Shown in pieces: positions 51,786 to 60,321 of a stretch of DNA of 64,000 nt. The notes under the pieces are model-generated. The model was not told the DNA's origin. It saw only the letters and a list, made by a program, of their open reading frames with translations, and did not search any database. Positions within the stretch are counted from its first letter, which is position 1, and each line of letters opens with the position of its first letter. Made by a program: the position numbers and the translations under genes. Source of the stretch: CAZHVS01 sp964536015. GTDB lineage: Bacteria; Bacteroidota; Ignavibacteria; Ignavibacteriales; Ignavibacteriaceae. Location: NCBI GenBank assembly GCA_964536015.1, contig CAZHVS010000005.1:1-64000 (forward strand). The letters run 5' to 3'.

Positions 51786-52638
51786 CACTAAAAGAGAAAA
51801 AGTAGAGTCTGTACTTTCAAGAGTATATAGTCTTCCTTCTCTTCCAATGATCATATCGGAAGTAAGTAAACTGGTTGAAAATCCATCGTCTTCTGCTTCA
51901 CAATTGAGTGCCTTAATAAGTAAGGACCAGGCATTGTCAACAAAAATACTTTCAGTTGCTAACTCTCCTTTATATGGTTTCCCTCGCAGGGTTTCCACAA
52001 TTGATTTTGCAATCGTTATACTTGGATTTACTCATATTAAAAATATAACTATTGCTTTTTCAATTATTGACCGACTTAGCAATTTCAGAAATAAATATTT
52101 TGACCCGAATGAATTCTGGATTCACTCATTGATGACGGCAACAGCAGCACGAAGGTTAACAATGGATCTTGGTTATCAATTCAGCGGCGAGGCTTTTACA
52201 GCAGGTCTTCTGCACGATTTGGGAATACCTGTTATATGTAAATATTTTCCGGAAGATTTTATAAAAATAAACCGACTTGTAAACGAAGATGGATTATCCT
52301 GTTTTGAAGCCGAAGAAGCAGTACTTGGAATAACTCACGGAGAGGTTGGTTTTAAACTGGTTGAAAGATGGAATCTCCCTCTAACGCTTGGCGAGGTAAT
52401 TAATTATCATCACAAACCATCGTGTGCAGAAGAAAATAAAATTCTTGCATCCATAGTGCACTTAGCAGATCATTTAACTAAAGTATTTAATCTAGGAAAC
52501 TATGCTCTTGATTGTAACGGACAATTCGATAGAGAGATAATATCAATATTAAAACTTGGCAATGAAGAATATTTACAAAAATTAGTTTTAAGTTATGAAG
52601 ATTTATTTAAGCAGCAGCTTTCTTCACTAATAAATTAG
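51763..52638 (+). CDS. HDOD-domain signalling protein 1
   Basis: A 291-residue single HDOD domain, a hydrolase-like fold without the full HD metal site, found in signalling. Pattern: VYSLPSLPMIISEVSKLVEN, then STKILSVANSPLYGFPRRVS, AGLLHDLGIPVI and WNLPLTLGEVINYHHKP. It is a tandem paralogue of the next gene. It overlaps fliA by 23 nt, so its true start could be a few codons later. Its role in motility is unproven; HDOD proteins elsewhere affect c-di-GMP or chemotaxis outputs. Confidence 0.9.
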   Translation: MIELQLHNTKREKVESVLSRVYSLPSLPMIISEVSKLVENPSSSASQLSALISKDQALSTKILSVANSPLYGFPRRVSTIDFAIVILGFTHIKNITIAFSIIDRLSNFRNKYFDPNEFWIHSLMTATAARRLTMDLGYQFSGEAFTAGLLHDLGIPVICKYFPEDFIKINRLVNEDGLSCFEAEEAVLGITHGEVGFKLVERWNLPLTLGEVINYHHKPSCAEENKILASIVHLADHLTKVFNLGNYALDCNGQFDREIISILKLGNEEYLQKLVLSYEDLFKQQLSSLIN

Positions 52639-52647
52639 GGAAATAAT

Positions 52648-53520
52648 ATGACAACAGAACAAGATCTTGTAATTAAAAAAGAAAAAACTATTAAAGTTTT
52701 GGAAAATGTAAACAACCTTCCGACAATTTCGGCAGTTATGCTCGAAACCGCAAGGATGCTTGAAGATCCAACGACTTCTACCACATTACTTTCAAAAATA
52801 ATTGGAAGAGACCAGGGTCTTGCAACAAAACTGCTGGCTATTTCTAATTCACCTTTGTATGGTTTACCAAGAAAAGTTTCCACAATAGATTTTGCAATAC
52901 TTGTTATTGGGTATCACGACGTAAAGAATATTATTGTAGCTCTTTCAATGATGGATGCTTTTAAGAATATGAACGATGCAAACCTGAATTACAAAGATTT
53001 GTGGCTGCATTCTTTTCTTGTTGGTACCTTTGCCAGAAGAGTTGCTATCGATATGGAATTGCGCATTAGTGGAGAAGTATTTATTTCGGGTTTGTTGCAC
53101 GATATGGGTATAGCGGTTATTCACAAATATTTTCACTCAGCTTTTGTTAAAATTATCGATTCTGTAAAAACCGATGAAAATTTTTTAGAAGCGGAAATTG
53201 AAAATCTGGGAGTATCACACCAGGTAATAGGACATTATCTTACAGAGAAATGGAATTTACCGATTCAACTTTGTCAGACAATATTAAATCATCACATGCC
53301 TTCAAAGGCGAATGATAAATCAGAAATTAGCTGTATTGTTCATCTTGCCGACTATATGATTAAAAGGTGGGAAATCGGTTCAGCATATTGGGATAAAGAT
53401 CTTGTCCTTGATGAATACGTCCTTCATTCACTTGGATTTAAAGATGAAGAAAACATGATAGAACGTTTAAGTAAATATAAATCAACTTTAGAAGAAGAAG
53501 CAAAATTAATTAAATTCTAA
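52648..53520 (+). CDS. HDOD-domain signalling protein 2
   Basis: A 290-residue HDOD domain protein closely related to its upstream neighbour: NNLPTISAVMLETARMLEDP, ATKLLAISNSPLYGLPRKVS, SGLLHDMGIAVIHKYF and WNLPIQLCQTILNHHMP. The DNA is similar around the shared SPLYG segment (51966-52017 and 52851-52902), which indicates tandem duplication. Its stop overlaps the next start (TAATG). The partner may be the degenerate kinase that follows. Confidence 0.9.
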   Translation: MTTEQDLVIKKEKTIKVLENVNNLPTISAVMLETARMLEDPTTSTTLLSKIIGRDQGLATKLLAISNSPLYGLPRKVSTIDFAILVIGYHDVKNIIVALSMMDAFKNMNDANLNYKDLWLHSFLVGTFARRVAIDMELRISGEVFISGLLHDMGIAVIHKYFHSAFVKIIDSVKTDENFLEAEIENLGVSHQVIGHYLTEKWNLPIQLCQTILNHHMPSKANDKSEISCIVHLADYMIKRWEIGSAYWDKDLVLDEYVLHSLGFKDEENMIERLSKYKSTLEEEAKLIKF

Positions 53521-54824
53521 TGGTAGCATTAAAACAAAATAACGCAGAATACATTCCTTTTTATAATTACTTGCAGAGTCTGCCGGCAAATAATGTATAT
53601 AACAGTTTTATTGATTCTTTTTCTGTAAAAAAAGTTACGGATGAAGAAGCAAATAATGCAGGACAAATGCCATTCTTTTTTGACATCCTTTTTTCATTCG
53701 AGGCTGAAATATCGGAGGTAAAAGATGCTTATAAGATGAATGAAATTTTTTGCAAATCCATTAAAAAAATTATTCCTGTTAAAGAACAGAATCTTTTGTT
53801 TCTTGATGAAAAGAAACTAACATTTGTCCCGGTAGAAAAAGAATACAATGCCAAAACAGTTGGAGAAATAAATAATTATTATAAAGAAGGAGTTATTCAG
53901 TTATTGTTTGAAAAAAAATCTCCACAGATTTTTCCCGTATTGAACGAGTATACTTCTAACGGGAGCAAATTAAATTTTTTGCTTTACCCGATTTTTGACG
54001 ATAACAAACCACGTGGAATTCTTTCTTTACTTACTCCTTCAAGCAGCGAAACAATAACAGCAGCAGAGAAAAATATTGTGGGCATTTTACTTAATATCTT
54101 TCTCAACAAAGCTGACAAAATTTTACTAAAGAATCAATTAAGTTCGGCATATAATGAGTTGCAGACTTATCAGGCAAAATTAGCGAACGACTTCCGTCTT
54201 TCAGCAATTGGTGAAATGACTCATGGAATTGTTGAAGACATTATATCTCCATTGCAAGTTATTACCAGCCAGGTTGATTTTCTTAAATCAAAAGTTGAAG
54301 ATGATGAGGAAATAAACAGACTAAAAGCGCAGATAAAAAAAATAGCGATGGTTGTAAGTCGCGTAGTTAAATTTTCTAATATTGGTAAAACCAGTATAAG
54401 CATTGAGCCATGTAATATTAACGACCTTATTAATGAATATTACAACCTGATGAAAACTTCTTTAACAAACTCCAATTATGAATTGGTCTTGGATCTTGAA
54501 AAAGATATTCCTTCAATTTTAACTCATCCAAATTATGTGTTCCAGATGTTAACAAATCTTTTTGAGTTATTAAAAGATGAAAATAAAGAAAAAGTTGGAA
54601 TAATTGTCCAGACAAGATTTGTAACAGATAAAGTAATTCTAAAAATATTGTCCACTGGAAGTGTCAGAAAAGACAGGAAAGGTAAAAGTATTAATAACAT
54701 TAATTTACGAATGCTTGAAAATCTTGTAAAAAAACATGAAGGCGTAATGAGAATAGAATCTCATCAGCAGGATGGAACAAACATTTCAGTCTCATTCCCA
54801 TTAAAAAGAAAGATAAGAGAATGA
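53520..54824 (+). CDS. Degenerate histidine-kinase-like protein with GAF-like N-terminus
   Basis: A 434-residue protein. Residues 40-200 look like a GAF-type sensor. A coiled coil leads to GEMTHGIVEDIISPLQVI (231-248), which aligns with kinase H-boxes of the type GEMAAGIAHEINNPL. The phospho-acceptor His is Glu (E239). The ATPase-like part has a poor N-box (MLTNLFELLKD) and no DxGxG box. It is therefore probably a pseudokinase acting by binding. It overlaps the neighbour at ATGA and is adjacent to the HDOD pair. It is distinct from the intact kinase at 19410. Confidence 0.82.
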   Translation: MVALKQNNAEYIPFYNYLQSLPANNVYNSFIDSFSVKKVTDEEANNAGQMPFFFDILFSFEAEISEVKDAYKMNEIFCKSIKKIIPVKEQNLLFLDEKKLTFVPVEKEYNAKTVGEINNYYKEGVIQLLFEKKSPQIFPVLNEYTSNGSKLNFLLYPIFDDNKPRGILSLLTPSSSETITAAEKNIVGILLNIFLNKADKILLKNQLSSAYNELQTYQAKLANDFRLSAIGEMTHGIVEDIISPLQVITSQVDFLKSKVEDDEEINRLKAQIKKIAMVVSRVVKFSNIGKTSISIEPCNINDLINEYYNLMKTSLTNSNYELVLDLEKDIPSILTHPNYVFQMLTNLFELLKDENKEKVGIIVQTRFVTDKVILKILSTGSVRKDRKGKSINNINLRMLENLVKKHEGVMRIESHQQDGTNISVSFPLKRKIRE

Positions 54825-55144
54825 ATAACTTAAATACAACAGATTTTTTATTTGCCGGAAGTTTAATACTGCTTTCTTCAATCCTTCTTTTATCAACATA
54901 TAAAATATTGTTCGGTAGAAAGAAAAAATCCAGGAATGAATTTAAAAGAAACATTCAGAATCTTCGGCAGGAAAAAATCGCCGTTAAATGCAGTGACAAA
55001 TCAAGAAAAATAAGAAGAAGAATTTTAAACAGAACTAAAAAATCATTACCGGAAGAGTTGCAATTAAAACAAGCAAGAAAATATAATATTTCTGTTGGCG
55101 AATTTGAACTTGCATCAAAATTAAATTTAATGAAAATGAATTAA
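54821..55144 (+). CDS. Unrecognised basic membrane-anchored protein
   Basis: A 107-residue protein with one N-terminal membrane helix (about 10-28) followed by a very basic cytoplasmic part (GRKKKSRNEFKRN, RKIRRRILNRTKKS). It ends in a helical SLPEELQLKQARKYNISVGE segment that might form a helix-turn-helix-like unit. It is coupled to both neighbours (ATGA start, TAATG end). I do not recognise a family. Confidence 0.7.
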   Translation: MNNLNTTDFLFAGSLILLSSILLLSTYKILFGRKKKSRNEFKRNIQNLRQEKIAVKCSDKSRKIRRRILNRTKKSLPEELQLKQARKYNISVGEFELASKLNLMKMN

Positions 55145-56265
55145 TGGTTAACCTGGTTACAAATAATATTTCATTTACAGCAGGAAGTATTGAATCATCT
55201 GTTCAAAGAACAATTAAACTTCCTGCAGAGAATTCTATTGTGAATATTAAAATACTTGATAAAATCAATTCAGGTTATAAATTGTTAATTGACGGAAGTG
55301 TTTTTCAATCCAAACTTCCTGTGAATTTTAAGATTGGTGATGAAGTATTAGCTGCTGTTATCAGCACAAAACCTTTCAGACTTTCTTTGAATAATCTGAA
55401 CGGAAATCCGGCGTTAATTCTTAATGCAATGAATTTGAATGAAAGTAAAATTACCAAAGAGTTTATAAAAGAGTTGGTAATTAAAAACAAACCGATTGAA
55501 AAGAAAAAGTTACTTCGGTTTATTGAACACATAGAAAATGCAGAATATAAAATCGATGAATTGCAGATTGCACTCCTAGCACAAATGTATATTACGTTTC
55601 CTGAATATCTCTCCCAGTTCAAGGACGAAGCGAATGATTTATTTAAATTATCATTTGAAGAAATAGTTGACAAAATATTTTCAGTCGTTCTTCAATTGAT
55701 GGCGGAACCAAACAACAATGAAATTGACAAAGTCATCTATTCTCTTCTTACTGTAACTGAAGAACAGCTTACAGACAAAGAGAAATTTAAAAATAAAGAT
55801 TCTGAAATTATGCAGCTTGTTCAACTTATTCATTCGAATCATAGTAAAGGAAATCAATTATTCGATGAATTGAAAAACAATTTGCTTTATTATCTGCTGC
55901 AAAAATCCGTTTATAATTTTTTTAGTATCTATCCGGATTTTATAATTCTGAAGAACGATAAAGTCGAGTTAATACATACTTATGCAGCAAAGAATGAATC
56001 TAATAATTACGATTTACGATTAAAATTTAATTCTTTAACTGCAAGTGTAGAAATAATAAAAGCCGTCCTTTCAAAGAATAGAATTTTTATTGAGGTTTAT
56101 TCAGAACAAGAACTAAACAAGCAAAATATTTTTGAGAAGAAAAATATTCTAGAACAAATGGAACAAAAACTTTTGCTTACACCGTATTTGTTTTTCCGTA
56201 AACTGGAAGCAGAACAGGTTAAAAACAAGTATTCAGAAAATTTACAGTATGTTGGACAGCAATAA
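55144..56265 (+). CDS. FliK-like flagellar protein (second hook-length-type protein)
   Basis: A 373-residue protein. Residues 30-85 (IKILDKINSGYKLLIDGSVF, then LPVNFKIGDEVLAAVIST) resemble the N-terminal region of FliK-like proteins, where a small beta domain precedes a variable helical part. The remainder is helical, ending in a weak alpha/beta region (about 275-345) that could be a diverged Flg_hook domain. A full FliK is already present at 35873. It overlaps the next small gene by 17 nt. The assignment is tentative. Confidence 0.55.
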   Translation: MVNLVTNNISFTAGSIESSVQRTIKLPAENSIVNIKILDKINSGYKLLIDGSVFQSKLPVNFKIGDEVLAAVISTKPFRLSLNNLNGNPALILNAMNLNESKITKEFIKELVIKNKPIEKKKLLRFIEHIENAEYKIDELQIALLAQMYITFPEYLSQFKDEANDLFKLSFEEIVDKIFSVVLQLMAEPNNNEIDKVIYSLLTVTEEQLTDKEKFKNKDSEIMQLVQLIHSNHSKGNQLFDELKNNLLYYLLQKSVYNFFSIYPDFIILKNDKVELIHTYAAKNESNNYDLRLKFNSLTASVEIIKAVLSKNRIFIEVYSEQELNKQNIFEKKNILEQMEQKLLLTPYLFFRKLEAEQVKNKYSENLQYVGQQ

Positions 56266-56455
56266 TAATAGCGCAATAATGATTAACAGAATTTTAACAA
56301 TGTCAAAAGACGCAAAATTAATCTCTAAAGAATATAGTTTTTTTCAGGAGTCATTAAACAAAATGCTTAAAAATCAGAACGTTTATAAGCTGAATAAGAT
56401 CAGTCTGTTTCTTGTTAGCCTTGCTGAAAACTTAAATCAAAGAGAGGAGAAGTAA
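56249..56455 (+). CDS. Unrecognised small helical protein before flgF
   Basis: A 68-residue protein, or 58 if started at the ATG at 56279. It is all helical, with a hydrophobic patch near the end (KISLFLVSLAENLNQREEK). It overlaps the FliK-like gene by 17 nt and ends 3 nt before flgF, with GAGGAG near its end serving flgF. Its small size and position suggest a chaperone-like accessory, but nothing proves it. Confidence 0.6.
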   Translation: MLDSNNNSAIMINRILTMSKDAKLISKEYSFFQESLNKMLKNQNVYKLNKISLFLVSLAENLNQREEK

Positions 56456-56458
56456 GAA

Positions 56459-57166
56459 ATGATAAAAGGAATTTTTTATGCCGCAAAAAATTTGGAAGCC
56501 AAATTTAAAGACGCAGAAATAATTGCCAACAATCTGGCAAACATTAACACTACCGGTTTCAAAAGGCAGCTTCCTTTTTCTGATATTCTTATGCGATATA
56601 CCAATGGCGAATACAAACAATTAACAGATTTTACAGAAGGAAGTTTTTTGAATACAGGAAACTCATCAGACCTTGCAATTAAAGGTGATGGCTTTTTTGT
56701 AATTCAAACTCAAAATGGCTTGGAGCTTACAAAAAATGGAAGATTCGCAGTTTCGGATGAAGGTTTTTTAGTTGATCAAAGCGGAAATAAAGTCATTGGA
56801 CAAAAAGGCGGAATTAATCTTCAAGCTTTTTTAATTGATGGAAAAGATACGTTTACAGTAACAAAAGATGGTGAAATTCGCGTTGGCGATGTTTTTGTGG
56901 ATAAGTTAATGATAGGCAGATTAAATGATCAGCAGTTTTTATTAAGAACTCCTAACGGTGGTTTTGCCTATGAAAACAGTGATTTTGAAGCTGCAGATGA
57001 AATTAATTATGAAGTTCTTCAAAATACAATTGAAGAAGCCAATATTAATCCTGTTACTGAAATGCAGCAAATGATACAAATGAATAAAGATTATGAAGCG
57101 ACTCAAAAAGTTGTAAATATTTTTGATACTCATTTATCAAGAGTAAATGAAATAGGAAGAGTATAA
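56459..57166 (+). CDS. flgF: Rod protein FlgF
   Basis: A 235-residue axial protein. N-terminal signature: ANNLANINTTGFKRQLPF. C-terminal helix: IEEANINPVTEMQQMIQMNK, then VVNIFDTHLSRVNEIGRV. The middle holds one D1-type beta domain. It forms the proximal rod below FlgG. It starts after GAGGAG and is 14 nt upstream of flgG. Confidence 0.95.
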   Translation: MIKGIFYAAKNLEAKFKDAEIIANNLANINTTGFKRQLPFSDILMRYTNGEYKQLTDFTEGSFLNTGNSSDLAIKGDGFFVIQTQNGLELTKNGRFAVSDEGFLVDQSGNKVIGQKGGINLQAFLIDGKDTFTVTKDGEIRVGDVFVDKLMIGRLNDQQFLLRTPNGGFAYENSDFEAADEINYEVLQNTIEEANINPVTEMQQMIQMNKDYEATQKVVNIFDTHLSRVNEIGRV

Positions 57167-57180
57167 GAAAGGAAAAATTT

Positions 57181-57981
57181 ATGCCAACAAGAGCTTTAAG
57201 AACAGCAGCTTCAGGAATGTTCGCACAACAAATAAACATTCAGGTTATTTCAAATAACATTGCAAATATTAATACTACAGGTTTTAAACGCAACCGTGCA
57301 GAATTTGAAGATATGATGTACCAGGAAGTAAATACAAATCCCCGAAACTCCGAAATTCCCGGTGTTATTGAAAAAACTTCCAATACCTTACAAATTGGAA
57401 ATGGTGTTCAGTTATCTTCAACTCAAAAACAATTTACCCAGGGTGATCTTCAGGCAACTAATAACCAGTATGATCTTGGAATTTATGGTGAAGGATTTTT
57501 TCAGGTAAGAAGACCTGATGGAACTTTTGCTTATACCCGGGATGGTTCTTTTAAAGTATCGGGTGATGGAAGTATTGTGAATTCGGGAGGATACATACTT
57601 GAACCTGGTTTTACTATCGATAGTGATGTTGCTGGAGTAGAAATATCAAAAGATGGAGTGGTTTCTGTGTTGGAAATTGGTGGCGAAAGAGTAGAACTTG
57701 GAACCATTGAGCTTGCAAAGTTTGTAAATCCCGGGGGGCTTCAATCGCTTGGAGATAATCTTTATGCTGAAACCGAAGCATCAGGTGTTCCTATTCTTGG
57801 CAACCCCGGGTCCAAAGGTTATGGTGAAATTCAACAAGGATATCTTGAATCTTCCAATGTTGATATTGTAGAAGAAATGGTTGCGATGATTACAGCGCAA
57901 AGAGCATATGAAATTAATTCTAAAACTGTAAAGACAGTTGAAGATATGATGTCAATGGCTAATAACCTTAAGAGAACTTAA
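57181..57981 (+). CDS. flgG: Distal rod protein FlgG
   Basis: A 266-residue axial protein, close to the standard length of about 260. N-terminal signature: SNNIANINTTGFKRNRAEFE. C-terminal helix: ESSNVDIVEEMVAMITAQRA, then VEDMMSMANNLKRT. The distal rod spans the periplasm through the P and L rings encoded just downstream (flgA, flgH, flgI). Confidence 0.98.
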   Translation: MPTRALRTAASGMFAQQINIQVISNNIANINTTGFKRNRAEFEDMMYQEVNTNPRNSEIPGVIEKTSNTLQIGNGVQLSSTQKQFTQGDLQATNNQYDLGIYGEGFFQVRRPDGTFAYTRDGSFKVSGDGSIVNSGGYILEPGFTIDSDVAGVEISKDGVVSVLEIGGERVELGTIELAKFVNPGGLQSLGDNLYAETEASGVPILGNPGSKGYGEIQQGYLESSNVDIVEEMVAMITAQRAYEINSKTVKTVEDMMSMANNLKRT

Positions 57982-57985
57982 TAAA

Positions 57986-58648
57986 ATGATTTTGAATTTC
58001 ATTGTTTCATTTTTTGTGTTGTTCAATTTAAGCGAGGGTAAATATTCTGTCCTGGATAAATACCTGGAAGAAAAATTGAAATCATATGTTAAGTGGGAAT
58101 ACGAACTTGTATCTGTTCCGGAAAATATTAACAAGGAAGGTTATTCATTTGTTATTGACAACACAAGAGAATTCAAGCAAGCAAAATCATATGCACATAT
58201 TCCGATTGTTATTATTGATAAGTTTAATAAAAGAGTTAACTCAGTATTAACAATTAAATTAAAATTATTTAGCAAAGTAATGGTTGCGGTAAAACAAATA
58301 AAAAAAGGTGACCAATTAGATTTAAGTTTTTTTGAGGAGGCAGTTGTGGAAACTCAGAATATGCAGGAAGAAGCATTTATTTATTCAATGGATATGGAAA
58401 ATTACAGAGCTAAAATGAATATAGCTCGTGGAAGGATATTAACTAAAAACAGTGTGGAAAAAATTCCTCTTGTAAAATCAGGTGATAATCTTTCAGCTAC
58501 ATTGGTTAAAGGACTAATAAGCGTATCATTTGATGCAATCTCAAGAGATGAAGGGTATAAGGGAGATATAATTCGTATCGTTGGACTCGATAAAAGATTG
58601 TTCAAAGCCAAAATAGAAGATTCTAAAAGTGTTTTAATTGTAGAGTAA
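57986..58648 (+). CDS. flgA: P-ring assembly chaperone FlgA
   Basis: A 220-residue periplasmic protein. Signal-like residues 1-18. The C-terminal SAF-type beta domain (about 95-218) has VAVKQIKKGDQLDLSFFEEA, ARGRILTKNSVEKIPLVKSG and ISRDEGYKGDIIRIVGL. FlgA assists FlgI polymerisation. It is placed between flgG and the ring genes. Confidence 0.9.
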   Translation: MILNFIVSFFVLFNLSEGKYSVLDKYLEEKLKSYVKWEYELVSVPENINKEGYSFVIDNTREFKQAKSYAHIPIVIIDKFNKRVNSVLTIKLKLFSKVMVAVKQIKKGDQLDLSFFEEAVVETQNMQEEAFIYSMDMENYRAKMNIARGRILTKNSVEKIPLVKSGDNLSATLVKGLISVSFDAISRDEGYKGDIIRIVGLDKRLFKAKIEDSKSVLIVE

Positions 58649-58651
58649 ATT

Positions 58652-59218
58652 ATGAAAAAGATTTTTGTTTTTATTGTTTTGTTAAGCATCATTTCATTTG
58701 CACAGGATATGCGGATGAATGCGATGAGTTCATTGTTCTCAGACTTTAAAGCAAACCGGATTGGTGATGCAGTTACTATAATTGTACTGGAATCATCCCA
58801 GGCTTCAAATAATGCTAAAACTGAAACAGGAACTGAAAGTGATCTTGGATTTAATGGTTCTGCCGGTTTAGATGGAAAAAACTATAATGCGGGAGTAAAT
58901 ATTGGTTCAAAAAATAATTTTTCGGGAAAAGGTTCAACTCAGGCTGGTGGGCTGGTTAAAACTAAAATCAGTGCAACAATTGACTCGGTTCTTGCAAATG
59001 GAAATATGAGAATAAAAGGTTTGAGAAAAATTGTAATCAATGGTGAAGAACAAACAATTAAAATAAGCGGAATAGTTCGCCCTTCGGATATTCAATCTGA
59101 CAACTCGGTTTTTTCTCATAATATTTCTGAAGCTGAAATTGTTTTTGAAGGAAACGGGATGATAGAAAAAGCTCAGGGACCGGGTTGGTTAACAAAATTA
59201 TTCCACTGGCTTTTTTAA
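58652..59218 (+). CDS. flgH: L-ring protein FlgH without a lipobox cysteine
   Basis: A 188-residue outer-membrane ring protein. Family marks: SSLFSDFKANRIGDAVTIIV, then GNMRIKGLRKIVINGEEQTI and GIVRPSDIQSDNSVFS. Most FlgH proteins are lipoproteins with a Cys at the signal cleavage site. Here the signal peptide (MKKIFVFIVLLSIISFAQ) has no Cys, and the whole protein contains none. It lies 3 nt after flgA and 9 nt before flgI. Confidence 0.95.
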   Translation: MKKIFVFIVLLSIISFAQDMRMNAMSSLFSDFKANRIGDAVTIIVLESSQASNNAKTETGTESDLGFNGSAGLDGKNYNAGVNIGSKNNFSGKGSTQAGGLVKTKISATIDSVLANGNMRIKGLRKIVINGEEQTIKISGIVRPSDIQSDNSVFSHNISEAEIVFEGNGMIEKAQGPGWLTKLFHWLF

Positions 59219-59227
59219 GGTGATGGT

Positions 59228-60319
59228 ATGAAAAAAATAATTTTTTCTGTTTTGATATTAGTGTTAGTTATTAATCTTCAGTCACAAAGGATAAAAGATA
59301 TTTCTTATTTCAAAGGGATTAATACGGAGCAATTAATAGGTTATGGTCTGGTTGTTGGACTTGCAGGAACAGGTGATAGCCAAAGGTCTTTGTTCACCAT
59401 TCAATCGGTAACAAGTATGTTAAAACGTTTTGGAATAACTGTTCCGGATGTGAATTTAAGAACAAAAAATGTCGCCGCTGTAATGGTTACTGCAAGAGTG
59501 TATAATCTACTGAAAAGTGGAGCAGAATTCGATATAAGCGTTTCTTCAATGGGTGATGCTACAAGTCTCATGGGGGGAACTTTACTGATGACTCCGCTTT
59601 CTGCAAAAGACGGAAATGTTTATGCATTAGCTCAGGGTTCGGTTTCAATTGGCGGTTATGATATAAATACTTCAACCGGCGGAAGAGTGGTAAAAAATCA
59701 TTCACTTAGTGGAAGAATACCTGGTGGTGGAATATTACAGTTAGATATTCCGGGGACAGAATTAGACCCAACAACTTTAAGTATTGCTCTTAAAACTCCT
59801 GATTTTACAACTGCAAATAATATTGTAAAAGTAGTTAATCAAAAATTTGGAGATAATGTGGCAATTGCTCTTGATGCGGTAGAAATAAAAATTAATGTTC
59901 CAGCTGAAAGACAGACAAATATTACAGCTTTTATTGCAGAGCTTGAAGCCCTTGAAGTACAAACCGATGCCATTGCAAAGGTTGTTCTGAACGAAAAAAC
60001 GGGAACAGTTGTTGCGGGCAGCAATGTCAAAATTTTGCCTGTAACTATTTCGCATGGAAGTTTAAAAATAAATATTCGTTCCTATCCTATCGTCTCACAA
60101 CCTAATGCTTTTTCTAATGGCAATACAGTTGTGTTTAATAATCTTGTTCCCACAGTTGAAGATGAAGGGAATAATACAGTATCAATAAATGGTGCTTCTA
60201 ATGTTAATGAAGTTGCTTCTGCTTTAAATTCGTTAAAAGTTTCTCCGAGAGACATAATAGCAATTTTCCAAGCATTAAAGGAAGCTGGAGCATTACAGGC
60301 AGAGTTAATAATTATTTAG
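59228..60319 (+). CDS. flgI: P-ring protein FlgI
   Basis: A 363-residue periplasmic protein with an N-terminal signal peptide (about 1-20). Family marks: LIGYGLVVGLAGTGDSQRSL, NVAAVMVTARV, DISVSSMGDATSLMGGTLLM, GRIPGGGILQ, and the C-terminal SPRDIIAIFQALKEAGALQA. It forms the bushing around the rod. It lies 2 nt before flgJ. Confidence 0.98.
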   Translation: MKKIIFSVLILVLVINLQSQRIKDISYFKGINTEQLIGYGLVVGLAGTGDSQRSLFTIQSVTSMLKRFGITVPDVNLRTKNVAAVMVTARVYNLLKSGAEFDISVSSMGDATSLMGGTLLMTPLSAKDGNVYALAQGSVSIGGYDINTSTGGRVVKNHSLSGRIPGGGILQLDIPGTELDPTTLSIALKTPDFTTANNIVKVVNQKFGDNVAIALDAVEIKINVPAERQTNITAFIAELEALEVQTDAIAKVVLNEKTGTVVAGSNVKILPVTISHGSLKINIRSYPIVSQPNAFSNGNTVVFNNLVPTVEDEGNNTVSINGASNVNEVASALNSLKVSPRDIIAIFQALKEAGALQAELIII

Positions 60320-60321
60320 TT

